The notes: generated by a model from the letters alone, not told the origin. Positions 35,849 through 45,140 are shown, numbered from the stretch's first letter. The stretch is DNA of 64,000 nucleotides from SB15 sp964639245 (GCA_964639245.1 CAZXCU010000010.1:138977-202976), one strand, 5' to 3'. A program made the numbers and translations.

Positions 35849-36730
35849 TTAGGCACGGGGAACATACAAGGCTAGCAGCACCCCTACCGCAATCATCGCC
35901 CCGCCAATCGCTAAATTGACAGTGAAGTCCTGTCCGAGCAGCGCTACCCCCAGCACCGCCCCCACAAGTGGTTGGGCGAAGAAAAACAGGGAAGCCACCG
36001 ACGCATCCACGAGCGCAAACGCCCGATTCCAGAACCACATTGCCCCTGCTGTTGATACCACACCGAGATACAAAATACCCAAAATGATAGGAATATCAAT
36101 TTCACCGATAGAGATGCTGGAAAGTTCAATTGCAGAGGCTGGCAGAGTGAGCATCATCCCACCAAAAAAGGCAATCAATGTCACCCAGAGCGTATCCATT
36201 TTCGCGCTGACCAAGCGTACCAACACTGAATATAAGCCCCATGTCACCCCGGCAATGGCTAGCGCCACATCTCCCACAAAAGTATCCGAGCTAAAATTGG
36301 CCTGTGTGGGGTCAATAATCACAATGACTCCAACGGAAGCCAATACCACCGCCGCAATCCGTTGGGCATTGAGTTTTTCTTTCAAAATCAGCGCGGCAAA
36401 CACCAGAATAAATGCAGGCGAGGATGTGGTAATGAGCGCCCCGTTCACCGCCGTCGATTTGTCTGTGCCGACGAACTGCGCCCCGACGCTAATCCCAAAC
36501 CCGATGAGTCCCACCCCCAAGACACGCAAAATTTGCGACGGGTCAGGCAGAACTTTATTAGGTTGGCGGGAAAGCAAAAATCCCAGTACCAGCGCCCCCA
36601 TAATAAGCCGCATCGACAACAGGGTAAAGGGGGGTATCGTTTCCAGCACCACATCCGAGACCACATACATCCCGCCCCAGATGGCTGCTGCTAAAATCCC
36701 GTAAATTGCGCCCAAAAGTGAATTGTTCAT
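35849..36730 (-). CDS. EamA/DMT-family transporter
   Basis: 293 residues with ten predicted helices arranged as two EamA (RhaT) repeats: LAAAIWGGMYVVSD near the start, and a second repeat near VALAIAGVTWGLYSVLV. Drug/metabolite transporters of this type move amino acids, nucleosides or similar metabolites; the substrate is not predictable. The ATG at 36730 overlaps the upstream methyltransferase stop by 4 bases. About 85 bases separate it from the Wzm gene, so it may be a passenger in the operon. Confidence 0.88.
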   Translation of the reverse strand: MNNSLLGAIYGILAAAIWGGMYVVSDVVLETIPPFTLLSMRLIMGALVLGFLLSRQPNKVLPDPSQILRVLGVGLIGFGISVGAQFVGTDKSTAVNGALITTSSPAFILVFAALILKEKLNAQRIAAVVLASVGVIVIIDPTQANFSSDTFVGDVALAIAGVTWGLYSVLVRLVSAKMDTLWVTLIAFFGGMMLTLPASAIELSSISIGEIDIPIILGILYLGVVSTAGAMWFWNRAFALVDASVASLFFFAQPLVGAVLGVALLGQDFTVNLAIGGAMIAVGVLLALYVPRA

Positions 36731-37503
36731 TGTTTTTTCAAGACGAACCAGTGAGACAGCCCAAACCATCGCAACGGGGTTTTTTCTAGCGGATACAATA
36801 CCCCGCGTAAAATTTTTCCCGCTAAAGGCGCACGCTGCACAATATTGTCGTAACCCCCAAAAATCCGACTATGATGCACAACTTCTACGGGTAAATTTTG
36901 AAATAACCCGCGTAAGGCATGGGCGGAATAAGCCCGAACATGCGGGGCAAGCTGGTTGCGCCATCGGTCAGGCAAATAATTGATGAGAGGTGTATTGCCA
37001 AAATGATAGTCGCCCTTCCAGTAATGCCCATGTGTTTCAAAGGGATACCAGCGATTCGGGCAAAAGAGGGCGATGTATCCGCCTGTTTTGGTGACGCGCA
37101 CCATCTCGTGAGCAAATAGTTGGTCGTTCAGTACATGCTCGATGACTTCATGCGAAAATACCACGTCGAATAAGTTGCTCTGGTAGGGAATCGCTTCGCC
37201 AGCCGCCACTACTGCATGAGGCACTTCACCCTGCGATTCCTGTACCCGTTCAAATTCAATATCAAAGGCTTCGACACGGGGGGAAAACCGACGGCGAAAT
37301 TGACTGGCGTACATCCCCACCCCCGAACCTGCCACGAGAATATGGGCATTGTGCAGATTCACTTGCTGAGAAACCATGTGCAGACGGCGTTCTTGTCCGC
37401 TTCGCCAAACGTAGGAGGGTTCGCCGCGCAGGGCGGCTTTGTCTGAATGAGTCATGGGTAGCGATTTTACCAGCGTGGCCTTGAAGCGTGTAGGGGTGGA
37501 CAT
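36727..37503 (-). CDS. Class I SAM-dependent methyltransferase
   Basis: 258 residues. The SAM-binding motif VAGSGVGMYASQF (about residue 58) is followed by the acidic EAFDIEFERV and a Methyltransf_11-like FSHEVIEHVLND. The C-terminus is basic and aromatic. No clear ribosome site precedes either candidate ATG (37503 or 37455), so the first 16 residues are uncertain. It heads the exporter operon and probably modifies a glycan or lipid intermediate. Confidence 0.8.
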   Translation of the reverse strand: MSTPTRFKATLVKSLPMTHSDKAALRGEPSYVWRSGQERRLHMVSQQVNLHNAHILVAGSGVGMYASQFRRRFSPRVEAFDIEFERVQESQGEVPHAVVAAGEAIPYQSNLFDVVFSHEVIEHVLNDQLFAHEMVRVTKTGGYIALFCPNRWYPFETHGHYWKGDYHFGNTPLINYLPDRWRNQLAPHVRAYSAHALRGLFQNLPVEVVHHSRIFGGYDNIVQRAPLAGKILRGVLYPLEKTPLRWFGLSHWFVLKKQ

Positions 37504-37587
37504 GGCAGAATGCCAATGGCACTAAAATCGGACTGAACAAAAGCCATCATGAGGCCGTAAAATAACAAAAAGGAGTGAGTCAAAATC

Positions 37588-38235
37588 ATGTCCCAATCGT
37601 CTTTCCTCAACAACCTCATTGCCTTCATTCAACGTATTTTCGAGGAAATCTGGCTGAATATTGCGGGTTCACTCCGTAGCACCCCCGAAATCCGATTACG
37701 CTGGCTGCGTTTCATGTATTACGAAGATGCGGACATCACCATGAATCACCGTCGGGCAAAGGATGTGGTGCGTGAATTTTTGGACAAAGCCTACTACGAC
37801 TACTATCACCGCTTTCTTTCTGCCGAACGCCTTGCCAAACAGCAGTTAGACCGGTTGCATCAGGGCGCACGCGGCGATGAGTTGTTGCATAACATGCAGG
37901 GCATGAGTGAAAAAATCATTGTGCTGATTGATCAGCTTCAAAATTTAGACAAATCCATGAGTCTGTACCAAGCAGACACAGCAGAAATGCAGCAACTACA
38001 AGAATCCCGCAATGCGCTGCGGGCGCGAATCGAAGCCGCGCTGAACGCTCAAGCCAAAATTCCTATTAAAATGCTGACCCTAACAACAGCAGCAGACACC
38101 CGTAGTTTTGACCGTTTGAACGAAAGTATTGACCGCTTAACCAATCGCTTAGACGATATTGCTGCGAGTTACGATGATGTGCGTGCCTATGGCGATTTAG
38201 ACACAGCAATACGGCACTTGGAAGACAGCCAGTAA
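37588..38235 (+). CDS. Coiled-coil protein of unknown function
   Basis: 215 residues, mostly alpha-helical, with charged heptad-like stretches (about 55-150 and 170-210) and a short hydrophobic/aromatic N-terminal helix that could touch the membrane but is too short for a clear signal. AAGGAGTGAG precedes the ATG. It is divergent from the glycan operon and 80 bases upstream of ygeY on the same strand. I do not recognise the family; structural or scaffold roles are possible. Confidence 0.65.
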   Translation: MSQSSFLNNLIAFIQRIFEEIWLNIAGSLRSTPEIRLRWLRFMYYEDADITMNHRRAKDVVREFLDKAYYDYYHRFLSAERLAKQQLDRLHQGARGDELLHNMQGMSEKIIVLIDQLQNLDKSMSLYQADTAEMQQLQESRNALRARIEAALNAQAKIPIKMLTLTTAADTRSFDRLNESIDRLTNRLDDIAASYDDVRAYGDLDTAIRHLEDSQ

Positions 38236-38315
38236 AAGCCTATAATCATGGCAATTTGCACAACTGCCACACTCACACTCCACAGCGCTGACAGTTTAAA
38301 AAATAGGAGCATTGT

Positions 38316-39515
38316 ATGTCTCATGAAAAACTGCCCGAAATAAAAAAGCGGGTAGAAGCCAACCGCGAAAATATTATTACCTTCCTCCGTGAACTTTGCG
38401 CCATTCCCAGCTACAACAGCCAAATTAAAGAAGTGGGCGAACGCGCTGCCGAAGAAATGAAAAAGCTCGGCTTTCGCAAAGTTTGGTTCGACCAAATGGG
38501 CAATATCGTTGGTGAAATTGGCAACGGCCCCAAGAAAATTGTCTATGACAGCCATATTGATACAGTCGGGATTGGCGACCCGGAAGAATGGGAATGGGAT
38601 CCGTTTCAGGGCAAAATCGAAAATGGAATCTTTTATGCACGCGGCGCATGTGACGAGAAAAACAGCACCCCCGGCATGATTTACGGGTTAGCGATTGCCC
38701 ACGAACTTGGCCTGCTGGAGGGATTCACCGCCTATTATTTCGGTAATATGGAAGAATGGAACGATGGCATCGCGCCACAGGGTTTTGTGGAAGTTGAAGG
38801 CATCCGCCCCGATTATGTGGTCATTGGTGAACCCACCAAGATGCAAATTTATCGTGGGCATAAAGGCCGTGTTGAACTCAAAATTGTCTCCAAAGGCAAA
38901 AGCGCCCATGCTGCTTCCAATCACTTAGGCGACAACGCGATTTACAAAGTCCTACCGGTGATTGAGGCCATCAGCCAATTAGAACCCGCCTTGGGCGACG
39001 ACCCCTTCTTAGGACATGGCAAAATCACGGTCAGTCATATGGAAGTCAAAACGCCTTCCCTCAATGCTGTTCCTGACGAAGCGACGGTGTATATTGACCG
39101 CCGTTTGACATGGGGTGAATCCAAAGAAGCCGCGATTCAGCAAATTCGGGACATCATCGGCAATCGGGATGACATCAGCGTTGAAATGCTCATATACAAC
39201 GATCCCAGCTACACCGGGTTTGTGCTGGAAAGCGACAAATATTATCCCGCGTGGATTCTGGACGAAGAACATCCTTTTACCCAAGCTGCCCTCAAAACAC
39301 TCGAATTGGCGATTGGCACCCCTTCCCCCACTGGCGGGAAGTGGAGTTTTTCCACCAACGGTATTTACTGGGCGGGCAAAGCTGGGATTCCTTCCATTGG
39401 GTTCGGGCCGGGTGATGAAATTCATGCCCACACGGTTTTAGACCAAGTGCCGTTGGAAGATGTGGTGCAATCCACTGTCTTTTACGCACTGCTGCCCGGC
39501 ATGATGGAAAAATAA
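38316..39515 (+). CDS. ygeY: YgeY-family M20 metallohydrolase (selenium metabolism-linked)
   Basis: 399 residues of the M20 peptidase/deacylase family. Metal and catalytic residues are visible: His80-x-Asp82 (SHIDTVG), Asp113 in RGACDEKNSTPG, Glu146-Glu147, and a late His in FGPGDEIHAHT. The GACDEKNS and MEEWNDG segments are characteristic of YgeY, which occurs with YgeW, SsnA and YqeB/C in purine or selenium-molybdenum hydroxylase loci. It probably hydrolyses an N-carbamoyl or amide intermediate. First gene of the metabolic cluster. Confidence 0.88.
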   Translation: MSHEKLPEIKKRVEANRENIITFLRELCAIPSYNSQIKEVGERAAEEMKKLGFRKVWFDQMGNIVGEIGNGPKKIVYDSHIDTVGIGDPEEWEWDPFQGKIENGIFYARGACDEKNSTPGMIYGLAIAHELGLLEGFTAYYFGNMEEWNDGIAPQGFVEVEGIRPDYVVIGEPTKMQIYRGHKGRVELKIVSKGKSAHAASNHLGDNAIYKVLPVIEAISQLEPALGDDPFLGHGKITVSHMEVKTPSLNAVPDEATVYIDRRLTWGESKEAAIQQIRDIIGNRDDISVEMLIYNDPSYTGFVLESDKYYPAWILDEEHPFTQAALKTLELAIGTPSPTGGKWSFSTNGIYWAGKAGIPSIGFGPGDEIHAHTVLDQVPLEDVVQSTVFYALLPGMMEK

Positions 39516-39517
39516 CC

Positions 39518-39826
39518 ATGTACGGATTATTCGGGAAACTCATCGCTCAACCGGGACAGCGCGATGCCCTGATTGAACTGCTGCTGCAAGCTGCACAGAT
39601 TTTGCAGGCAGTCGAAGGGTGCTATCTCTACATTGTGAACAGCGACCCGAATGACCCGGATGCCATCTGGGTAACGGAAATCTGGCAAAGTCAGGCTGAC
39701 CACCAAGCCTCCCTGACCCATCAGGGCATTCAAGCGATCATCGCTCAAGGCAGACCCCTGATTGCGGGGATGGGCGAGCGCTTTGAATTTACCCCCGTTG
39801 GTGGTAAGGGGTTGCACCATAAATAA
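39518..39826 (+). CDS. Antibiotic biosynthesis monooxygenase (ABM) domain protein
   Basis: A 102-residue single ferredoxin-like ABM domain: YGLFGKLIAQPGQRDALIELL strand-helix, CYLYIVN, and VTEIWQSQADHQASL. Such small dimeric proteins act as cofactor-independent oxygenases, heme-degrading enzymes or detoxification factors. It starts 2 bases after the ygeY stop, so it belongs to the same transcript, but it is not a usual member of yge/yqe loci. The substrate is unknown. Confidence 0.8.
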   Translation: MYGLFGKLIAQPGQRDALIELLLQAAQILQAVEGCYLYIVNSDPNDPDAIWVTEIWQSQADHQASLTHQGIQAIIAQGRPLIAGMGERFEFTPVGGKGLHHK

Positions 39827-39925
39827 CTGGTGAATTATCGGATGCGATATCGTGCGCCCCTACAGATTAAAGGGGAGCCGTGACATATCATATCCGTCAT
39901 ATGGAATCAAAATTGAGGAGAACCT

Positions 39926-40906
39926 ATGCAAACACATCTCAAAGGCCGTGACATGATCACGGAGCAAGAATGGACACTCGACGAAGTTGAAACCATCATG
40001 GAAGTCGCCTACGACCTGAAGCGTAAACGGGCGGTGGGCGAACCCCATGCTTATCTGCGGGACAAAACCCTAGCAATGCTGTTTTTCTTCACCAGCACCC
40101 GTACTCGCGGCAGTTTTGAAGCGGGGATGGCACAGTTGGGCGGTCATGCGGCGTTCATTGATTCGGACACCACCCAGATTTCACACGGGGACACCGCCAA
40201 AGAAATTGGTGAAATTTTCGGACGCTACTTTGATGCCATAGCCATCCGTCAATGCGACTGGGATTTTGGCAACCAGTACATCCGTGAAGTGGCGGCGGCC
40301 AGCCGTGTGCCTGTCCTGAATATGCAGTGTGACGTATATCACCCCTTCCAGATTCTGGCAGATTTGATGACCATTAAAGAATATTTTGGGCGCGAAAGCC
40401 TGCGCGGCAAAACCATCAATGTATCTTGGGCCTATGCCGCCAGCTATCAGAAACCCATTTCGGTGCCACAAAGCCTGATTCTGCTAATGACCCGCTACGG
40501 CATGAATGTGCGTTTGACCCACCCCGAAGAATATATGCTCATGCCCGATATTCTTGCCCAAGCCGAAGACAATGCCAAACGCAGCGGCGGGTCATTTGAA
40601 ATCGGACACGATTTTGATGCGGGTTTCAAAGACGCTGATGTTGTGTACCCGAAGAGCTGGGGCGCGATGCTGACCACCACCGACAAAGAAGAATCTGCCA
40701 AAATCGGCAAAAAATACACCAACTGGATTACCGACCAGCGCCGGATGGACATGGCGAAAGACCATGCCATCTACATGCACTGCCTGCCCGCAGACCGCAA
40801 TATCGAAGTTACCGATGAAGTCATTGACGGGCCGCAGAGCATTGTGTACCAAGAAGCCGAAAACCGCCTGCATGTCCAAAAAGCGGTGATGGCGCTGACG
40901 ATGTAA
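39926..40906 (+). CDS. ygeW: Knotted carbamoyltransferase YgeW
   Basis: 326 residues of the aspartate/ornithine carbamoyltransferase superfamily. The carbamoyl-phosphate loop is STRTR (57-61), with HPFQ (139-142) and HCLPADR (285-291). The insert around CDWDFGNQYIREVAAASRVPV and the sequence after HCLPADR match YgeW rather than OTCase. A carbamate kinase gene follows, so the reverse (phosphorolytic) reaction feeding carbamoyl phosphate to ATP synthesis is likely. GAGGAG precedes the ATG; a second ATG at 39953 is possible. Confidence 0.9.
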   Translation: MQTHLKGRDMITEQEWTLDEVETIMEVAYDLKRKRAVGEPHAYLRDKTLAMLFFFTSTRTRGSFEAGMAQLGGHAAFIDSDTTQISHGDTAKEIGEIFGRYFDAIAIRQCDWDFGNQYIREVAAASRVPVLNMQCDVYHPFQILADLMTIKEYFGRESLRGKTINVSWAYAASYQKPISVPQSLILLMTRYGMNVRLTHPEEYMLMPDILAQAEDNAKRSGGSFEIGHDFDAGFKDADVVYPKSWGAMLTTTDKEESAKIGKKYTNWITDQRRMDMAKDHAIYMHCLPADRNIEVTDEVIDGPQSIVYQEAENRLHVQKAVMALTM

Positions 40907-40929
40907 AATAGGAATCCAAGATAAAAAAG

Positions 40930-40960
40930 TAGGGGTGCTAACAATACCCCTATTTTTTTC
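40930..40960 (+). terminator. Intrinsic terminator after ygeW
   Basis: TAGGGGT (40930-40936) pairs perfectly with ACCCCTA (40946-40952), with a 9-base loop and seven T residues after. It separates ygeW from the carbamate kinase gene, so the downstream gene either has its own promoter or is read through at reduced level. Confidence 0.9.
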
Positions 40961-41013
40961 TAAAAATAGAAAAGCACTTAAAAATATAAATCTTACAACC
41001 AAAGGAGCAAAAC

Positions 41014-41967
41014 TTGAGTATTCATACCCTACGTACCGCCGTGATTGCGATTGGCGGGAACTCACTGATTGAAGATAACCGCAAACCCGATGTGGAATAT
41101 CAATGGGACGCAGTGCGGACAACCTGTCAGCATATTGCCGATTTGGTGTCTGAAGGCTGGCAGGTGGTCGTGACACATGGCAACGGGCCACAGGTCGGTT
41201 TTATTTTGCGTCGCAATGAACTCGCGGCTCATGAAGTTCATACCACCCCGCTAGACCTGATTGGTGCGGATACACAGGGGGCAATCGGGTATATGTTACA
41301 ACAAGCGTTGGATAATTCTTTGCGGGCGATGGGACTCAATAAATCCGTCATCAGCATTGTGACGCAAACACTGGTTAATCCTAATGACCCGGCCTTCCAA
41401 AACCCGACCAAACCGATTGGGTCATTTTCGGATGAAGCCACCGCACGAAAATATGAACAGCAGGGGTGGCAGGTCATGGAAGATTCCGGGCGCGGTTGGC
41501 GACGGGTGGTTGCCTCTCCCCAACCCTTAGAAATTATCGAACTTGGGGCAATCCGCAGCATGATTAAAGAAGGTTACATTGTGATTGCAGGCGGGGGCGG
41601 TGGGATTCCGGTGGTCAGAAATCCCAACGGCGAACTACGCGGGGTCAACGCTGTGATTGACAAAGATAGAGCATCAAGTTTGTTAGCGGCGGGTATCGGC
41701 GCAGATTTATTTATTATTTCGACGGCTGTGCCACAGGTTGCCATTAATTTTAATACCCCCCAGCAGCAAAATTTATCCCATTTGACCTTAGCAGAGGCCA
41801 AAAAATATCTGGCGGACGGGCATTTTGGCGTAGGGAGTATGAAACCCAAAATTGAAGCGGTGATTGGCTTCCTTGAACGGGGCGGCCCTCAAGCGCTCAT
41901 TACCGACCCGGCTAATCTCGCCGCCGCCTTAAAACACGAGGCAGGAACATGGATTACGCCGAATTAA
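41014..41967 (+). CDS. arcC: Carbamate kinase (ArcC/YqeA)
   Basis: 317 residues of the amino acid kinase fold: AIGGNSL at the start, VVTHGNGPQVG (about 50), IAGGGGGIPV (about 192) and DKDRASSLLA (about 219), all diagnostic of carbamate kinase. It converts carbamoyl phosphate plus ADP to ATP, ammonia and CO2. A TTG start at 41014 is supported by AAAGGAG 6 bases upstream. Its end overlaps the threonine-synthase-like gene by 19 bases. In yge/yqe loci the equivalent gene is yqeA. Confidence 0.93.
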   Translation: MSIHTLRTAVIAIGGNSLIEDNRKPDVEYQWDAVRTTCQHIADLVSEGWQVVVTHGNGPQVGFILRRNELAAHEVHTTPLDLIGADTQGAIGYMLQQALDNSLRAMGLNKSVISIVTQTLVNPNDPAFQNPTKPIGSFSDEATARKYEQQGWQVMEDSGRGWRRVVASPQPLEIIELGAIRSMIKEGYIVIAGGGGGIPVVRNPNGELRGVNAVIDKDRASSLLAAGIGADLFIISTAVPQVAINFNTPQQQNLSHLTLAEAKKYLADGHFGVGSMKPKIEAVIGFLERGGPQALITDPANLAAALKHEAGTWITPN

Positions 41968-43250
41968 CGACCTCCTTAGAGGAGCGTATCCCCCAAGTGG
42001 CGGGATTACAATGTATTATTTGCGGGGCAATGTATTCGCTAGACGAAGTAAAATATGTTTGCCCTGCTTGTGGCCCGGTAGGCACACTGGATGTGGTTTT
42101 GAATGTAGAGGTTCTCTGGCCTACACGGGTTGACCCCTTGCGGAAAGCCCATGTTTGGGATGAAGAACGCTTTTTACCAATTGCGCGGGATTTGCCCAAA
42201 CCGAGTGAAACAATTCCCCTAAAAATCGGAGATACCCCCTACTATCATTGGTCAAAAACCAAAAATCCGTATCTGCGTTCGCATCCCTTCGCGGTTAAAG
42301 ACGATAGCAAAAATCCGACGGCTTCATTTAAAGACCGTGCTAGTGCAATGGTCGTCCATCATGCGCTGACCATTGGTGCATCGGTGGTGGCAACCGCCAG
42401 CACAGGCAATGCGGCGGCGGCCTTAGCGGGGATTAGTGCGGCGATTCCTCAGATTCAAGCGGTGATTTTTGTTCCGGCGACTGCCCCCCAAGCCAAAATC
42501 GCCCAACTGTTGGTGTATGGCGCACAGGTCATTTTGATTGATGGCACCTACGACGAAGCCTTTGATATTTGCTGGGAAGCGTGCGACGAATTTGGCTGGT
42601 ACAACCGCAGCACAGGCATTAACCCGTTTACCAGCGAAGGCAAAAAAACCATCGCATGGGAAATTGCCTTTAGCGGCTACGAAATGCCTGATGTCATCTG
42701 TGTTCCGGTAGGGGATGGCAGTATCATTGGAGGAACATACAAAGGGTTTGCTGACCTGAAAAAACTGGGGTGGATAGACCGTATTCCGCGTTTAATCGGG
42801 GTGCAGGCTTCGGGGAGTTCGGCGCTGGTTCATGCGTGGGAAAATGACCTTGACCCCCAACAGATGCAGCCCCGTCCGGCGCAAACGATTGCGGACAGTA
42901 TTTCATCGTCCCTGCCGCGTGACCGTGCCAAAGCATTACGGGCGGTGCGGGAAACCAACGGCGCGTTCATACGGGTGTCGGATGGCGATTTGTTAGAGGC
43001 AATTCCGGCGCTTGCCCAAGCGACAGGTGTTTTTGCTGAACCTGCGGGAGCATCGGCGTATGCGGGCTACCTTGCCGGATTACAAAAGGGCTATATTCAC
43101 CCGGATGAACGTGCTTTAATTATGAATACGGGCAGCGGCCTCAAAGACATCAACAGCGCCATGAAATCGGTGCATGGGGTCGGGGTGCTGCGTCCGGTCA
43201 AACCCGAAATGGATGAAGTTCGTAAAATCGTCGAAAAATTTGAGTTATAG
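41949..43250 (+). CDS. Threonine synthase-like PLP enzyme with N-terminal zinc ribbon
   Basis: 433 residues: a zinc ribbon (Cys22, 25, 38, 41) followed by a fold-type II PLP domain. Lys128 in NPTASFKDRA is the Schiff-base lysine, ASTGN (150-154) binds phosphate, and a late NTGSGLKD contacts the ring nitrogen. This is the archaeal/Chloroflexota threonine-synthase architecture. However, it overlaps arcC and sits where E. coli has diaminopropionate ammonia-lyase (ygeX), so the substrate may be a 2,3-diamino or beta-substituted amino acid. Call ThrC-like, with function uncertain. Confidence 0.8.
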   Translation: MDYAELTTSLEERIPQVAGLQCIICGAMYSLDEVKYVCPACGPVGTLDVVLNVEVLWPTRVDPLRKAHVWDEERFLPIARDLPKPSETIPLKIGDTPYYHWSKTKNPYLRSHPFAVKDDSKNPTASFKDRASAMVVHHALTIGASVVATASTGNAAAALAGISAAIPQIQAVIFVPATAPQAKIAQLLVYGAQVILIDGTYDEAFDICWEACDEFGWYNRSTGINPFTSEGKKTIAWEIAFSGYEMPDVICVPVGDGSIIGGTYKGFADLKKLGWIDRIPRLIGVQASGSSALVHAWENDLDPQQMQPRPAQTIADSISSSLPRDRAKALRAVRETNGAFIRVSDGDLLEAIPALAQATGVFAEPAGASAYAGYLAGLQKGYIHPDERALIMNTGSGLKDINSAMKSVHGVGVLRPVKPEMDEVRKIVEKFEL

Positions 43251-43258
43251 GTGCTGCA

Positions 43259-44251
43259 TTGGCTAAACCCGTTCTCTCGATTGTCGCGCCGTGTTACAAA
43301 GAAGAAGAAAATGTCCCGCTTCTCTATGACCGCATCAAAAATGTGATGGAGTCGATCGGGGAAACGTGGGAACTCATTCTCATTAATGATGGCAGTCCCG
43401 ATAACACCTTGGATGTGATGATGCACATTCATCAGCAGGACTCGCGGGTCAAAATCATCAATTTTGCGCGGAATTTTGGACACCAAACTGCTGTAACTGC
43501 GGGGATGGATTACGCAGCAGGCGATGCGGTGGTGTTAATTGATGCCGATTTGCAAGACCCGCCCGAAGTCATTCAGGATATGGTCAATAAATGGCGCGAA
43601 GGGTTTCATGTGGTCTATGGTGTGCGCGAAAAACGTTTGGGCGAAAGCAAATTTAAGTTGTGGACGGCTAAATTGTTTTATCGCATCATCTACCGCATCA
43701 CCGATGTGGATATTCCGCTTGACACAGGCGATTTTCGGTTGATGGACAGGCGCGTGGTGGATGCCGTCAACGCGATGAGGGAGCATAACCGGTTTGTGCG
43801 TGGGCTAACCAGTTGGGTTGGGTTTAAACAAACCGGGGTGATGTATGTGCGCCCGCCGCGTGAACATGGCGATACGAGCTATCCCCTACGGAAAATGATC
43901 CGGCTGGCGTTGGATGCCATCACCGGATTCTCGTATTTCCCGTTACAGGTAGCGATTTACTTGAGTCTGGTGCTAGCGATTTTATCGGTGCTGGCAATTC
44001 CGGTGGTCGCCTTTTTGCGCCTTGCCACCAGCGAGGCATTTTTAGAAGGGCAAGCCACCACCCTTGCAATTTTGCTGCTGCTGACCGCTTTTCAACTTTC
44101 ATTTTCGTTTATTTTGGGGCAATATATTGCACGGATTTACGATGAGTCGCGCAGTCGCCCCTTGTATGTGGTTTCGGATACCTTTGGTATCAAGCGCAAT
44201 CCGAAATACCAACGGGTGATTAGTCCGCCTACAGAAGAGGATGAAAGCTAA
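43259..44251 (+). CDS. Glycosyltransferase family 2 (DPM1/GtrB-like) with two C-terminal helices
   Basis: 330 residues. The GT-A domain (1-230) has SIVAPCYKEEENVPLL, DGSPDNT and the DxD-type DADLQDPPE motif; two membrane helices follow (about 232-262 and 267-292). This arrangement matches polyprenyl-phosphate sugar synthases such as GtrB or ArnC-like enzymes. I accept a TTG start at 43259 preceded by AGGTG. It ends in a one-base overlap with the next small ORF. Its place in a catabolic cluster is unexplained. Confidence 0.88.
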   Translation: MAKPVLSIVAPCYKEEENVPLLYDRIKNVMESIGETWELILINDGSPDNTLDVMMHIHQQDSRVKIINFARNFGHQTAVTAGMDYAAGDAVVLIDADLQDPPEVIQDMVNKWREGFHVVYGVREKRLGESKFKLWTAKLFYRIIYRITDVDIPLDTGDFRLMDRRVVDAVNAMREHNRFVRGLTSWVGFKQTGVMYVRPPREHGDTSYPLRKMIRLALDAITGFSYFPLQVAIYLSLVLAILSVLAIPVVAFLRLATSEAFLEGQATTLAILLLLTAFQLSFSFILGQYIARIYDESRSRPLYVVSDTFGIKRNPKYQRVISPPTEEDES

Positions 44252-44469
44252 TGCCCGATGATTTGAGTCAGGCACAGCAGTATCAAAAATTGGTGCTGGC
44301 CTATGAAGCGCTCGACCAAAAAATTGATGCGTTGATGGAATCGGTGGGAGGACACAGCGAAAATATGTCTCCCGCCGATTTAGCCACCTATCGCCAGTTA
44401 GCCCAAGAACGCGACGAACTTTACAACCAGATGAAAGAAATTGAGGCCGGTTGGTTGGATGAAAGCTAA
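44251..44469 (+). CDS. Small helical protein, unknown
   Basis: 72 residues, acidic and predicted wholly alpha-helical with coiled-coil character (QYQKLVLAYEALDQKIDAL, then a second helix from about 41). Start and stop codons overlap both neighbours by single bases (TAATG junctions), so it is translated with the glycosyltransferase and the next gene. No known domain recognised. Confidence 0.65.
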   Translation: MPDDLSQAQQYQKLVLAYEALDQKIDALMESVGGHSENMSPADLATYRQLAQERDELYNQMKEIEAGWLDES

Positions 44470-45140
44470 TGCACCCGGAAGATCGTGTGCTGGTGGGGGT
44501 CATCAAGCGCAAAAAAGATTTTAAAATTGCCCGCGAACAATTGTGGTATCGTGTGCCGCACGCCCAACTCCCGAAAGGGGTACATACCAACTACATCGGG
44601 CTGTTTTTCGGGAGGGGTTTTGGCGAGCAGGCCAGCCGCATTGCTTATTATGCCGAAATTTCAGGGCATGAATTAGTAACACGGCTTGATTTATTGCCCA
44701 ACGAACCAAACCACAAACATGCCCACGCCCAATACTATAAACTGCAATTTCGGGAACTGCTGGCAAAAATTCCACCGATTTTGAACACCCGCAAACGTCG
44801 TTTTGCTTTCATCCACACCACATGGGATCGGTTTGAGGAGGCCACAGAAATTGAAGATTTGTACAGCACGGCCGACCATCTGGTAGACCGTGTATTTTAT
44901 GCGCTGAAAGAATCGGGATATGAACCGCAGCGCACATGGGAAGCCCCACCCACCAAATATTATCCGGCTGAAATTCCGTCGGTGCGGATTGTTTGCCGTG
45001 ATGGGGAGGTGGTAGCTTCCACCGATGAAAAATCGGGCATTTTGATTGCAGCGGATTCACTGCATGAAACGTTGCAAAAAATCCAAATTGCCATTGAACA
45101 ATACGGTGGGCCGATTATGCTTTCCACCCCTTTAGATTAA
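44469..45140 (+). CDS. Conserved hypothetical protein with WYR and TTWDRF motifs
   Basis: 223 residues, mixed alpha/beta, soluble. Notable segments: DRVLVGVIKRKKDFKIA, WYRVPHAQLPKG, EQASRIAYYAEI, RLDLLPNEPNHKHAHAQYYKLQ and RRFAFIHTTWDRFEEA. The spacing of basic and aromatic residues suggests a nucleic-acid-binding protein or nuclease, but no catalytic set can be defined. Its start overlaps the stop of the 72-residue gene. Function not assigned. Confidence 0.65.
   Translation: MHPEDRVLVGVIKRKKDFKIAREQLWYRVPHAQLPKGVHTNYIGLFFGRGFGEQASRIAYYAEISGHELVTRLDLLPNEPNHKHAHAQYYKLQFRELLAKIPPILNTRKRRFAFIHTTWDRFEEATEIEDLYSTADHLVDRVFYALKESGYEPQRTWEAPPTKYYPAEIPSVRIVCRDGEVVASTDEKSGILIAADSLHETLQKIQIAIEQYGGPIMLSTPLD

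Noticed and set aside
35916..36704. 262-codon open frame on the plus strand
   Set aside because: Antisense to the EamA transporter, hydrophilic and Ser/Thr/Pro-rich, with no ribosome site or domain.
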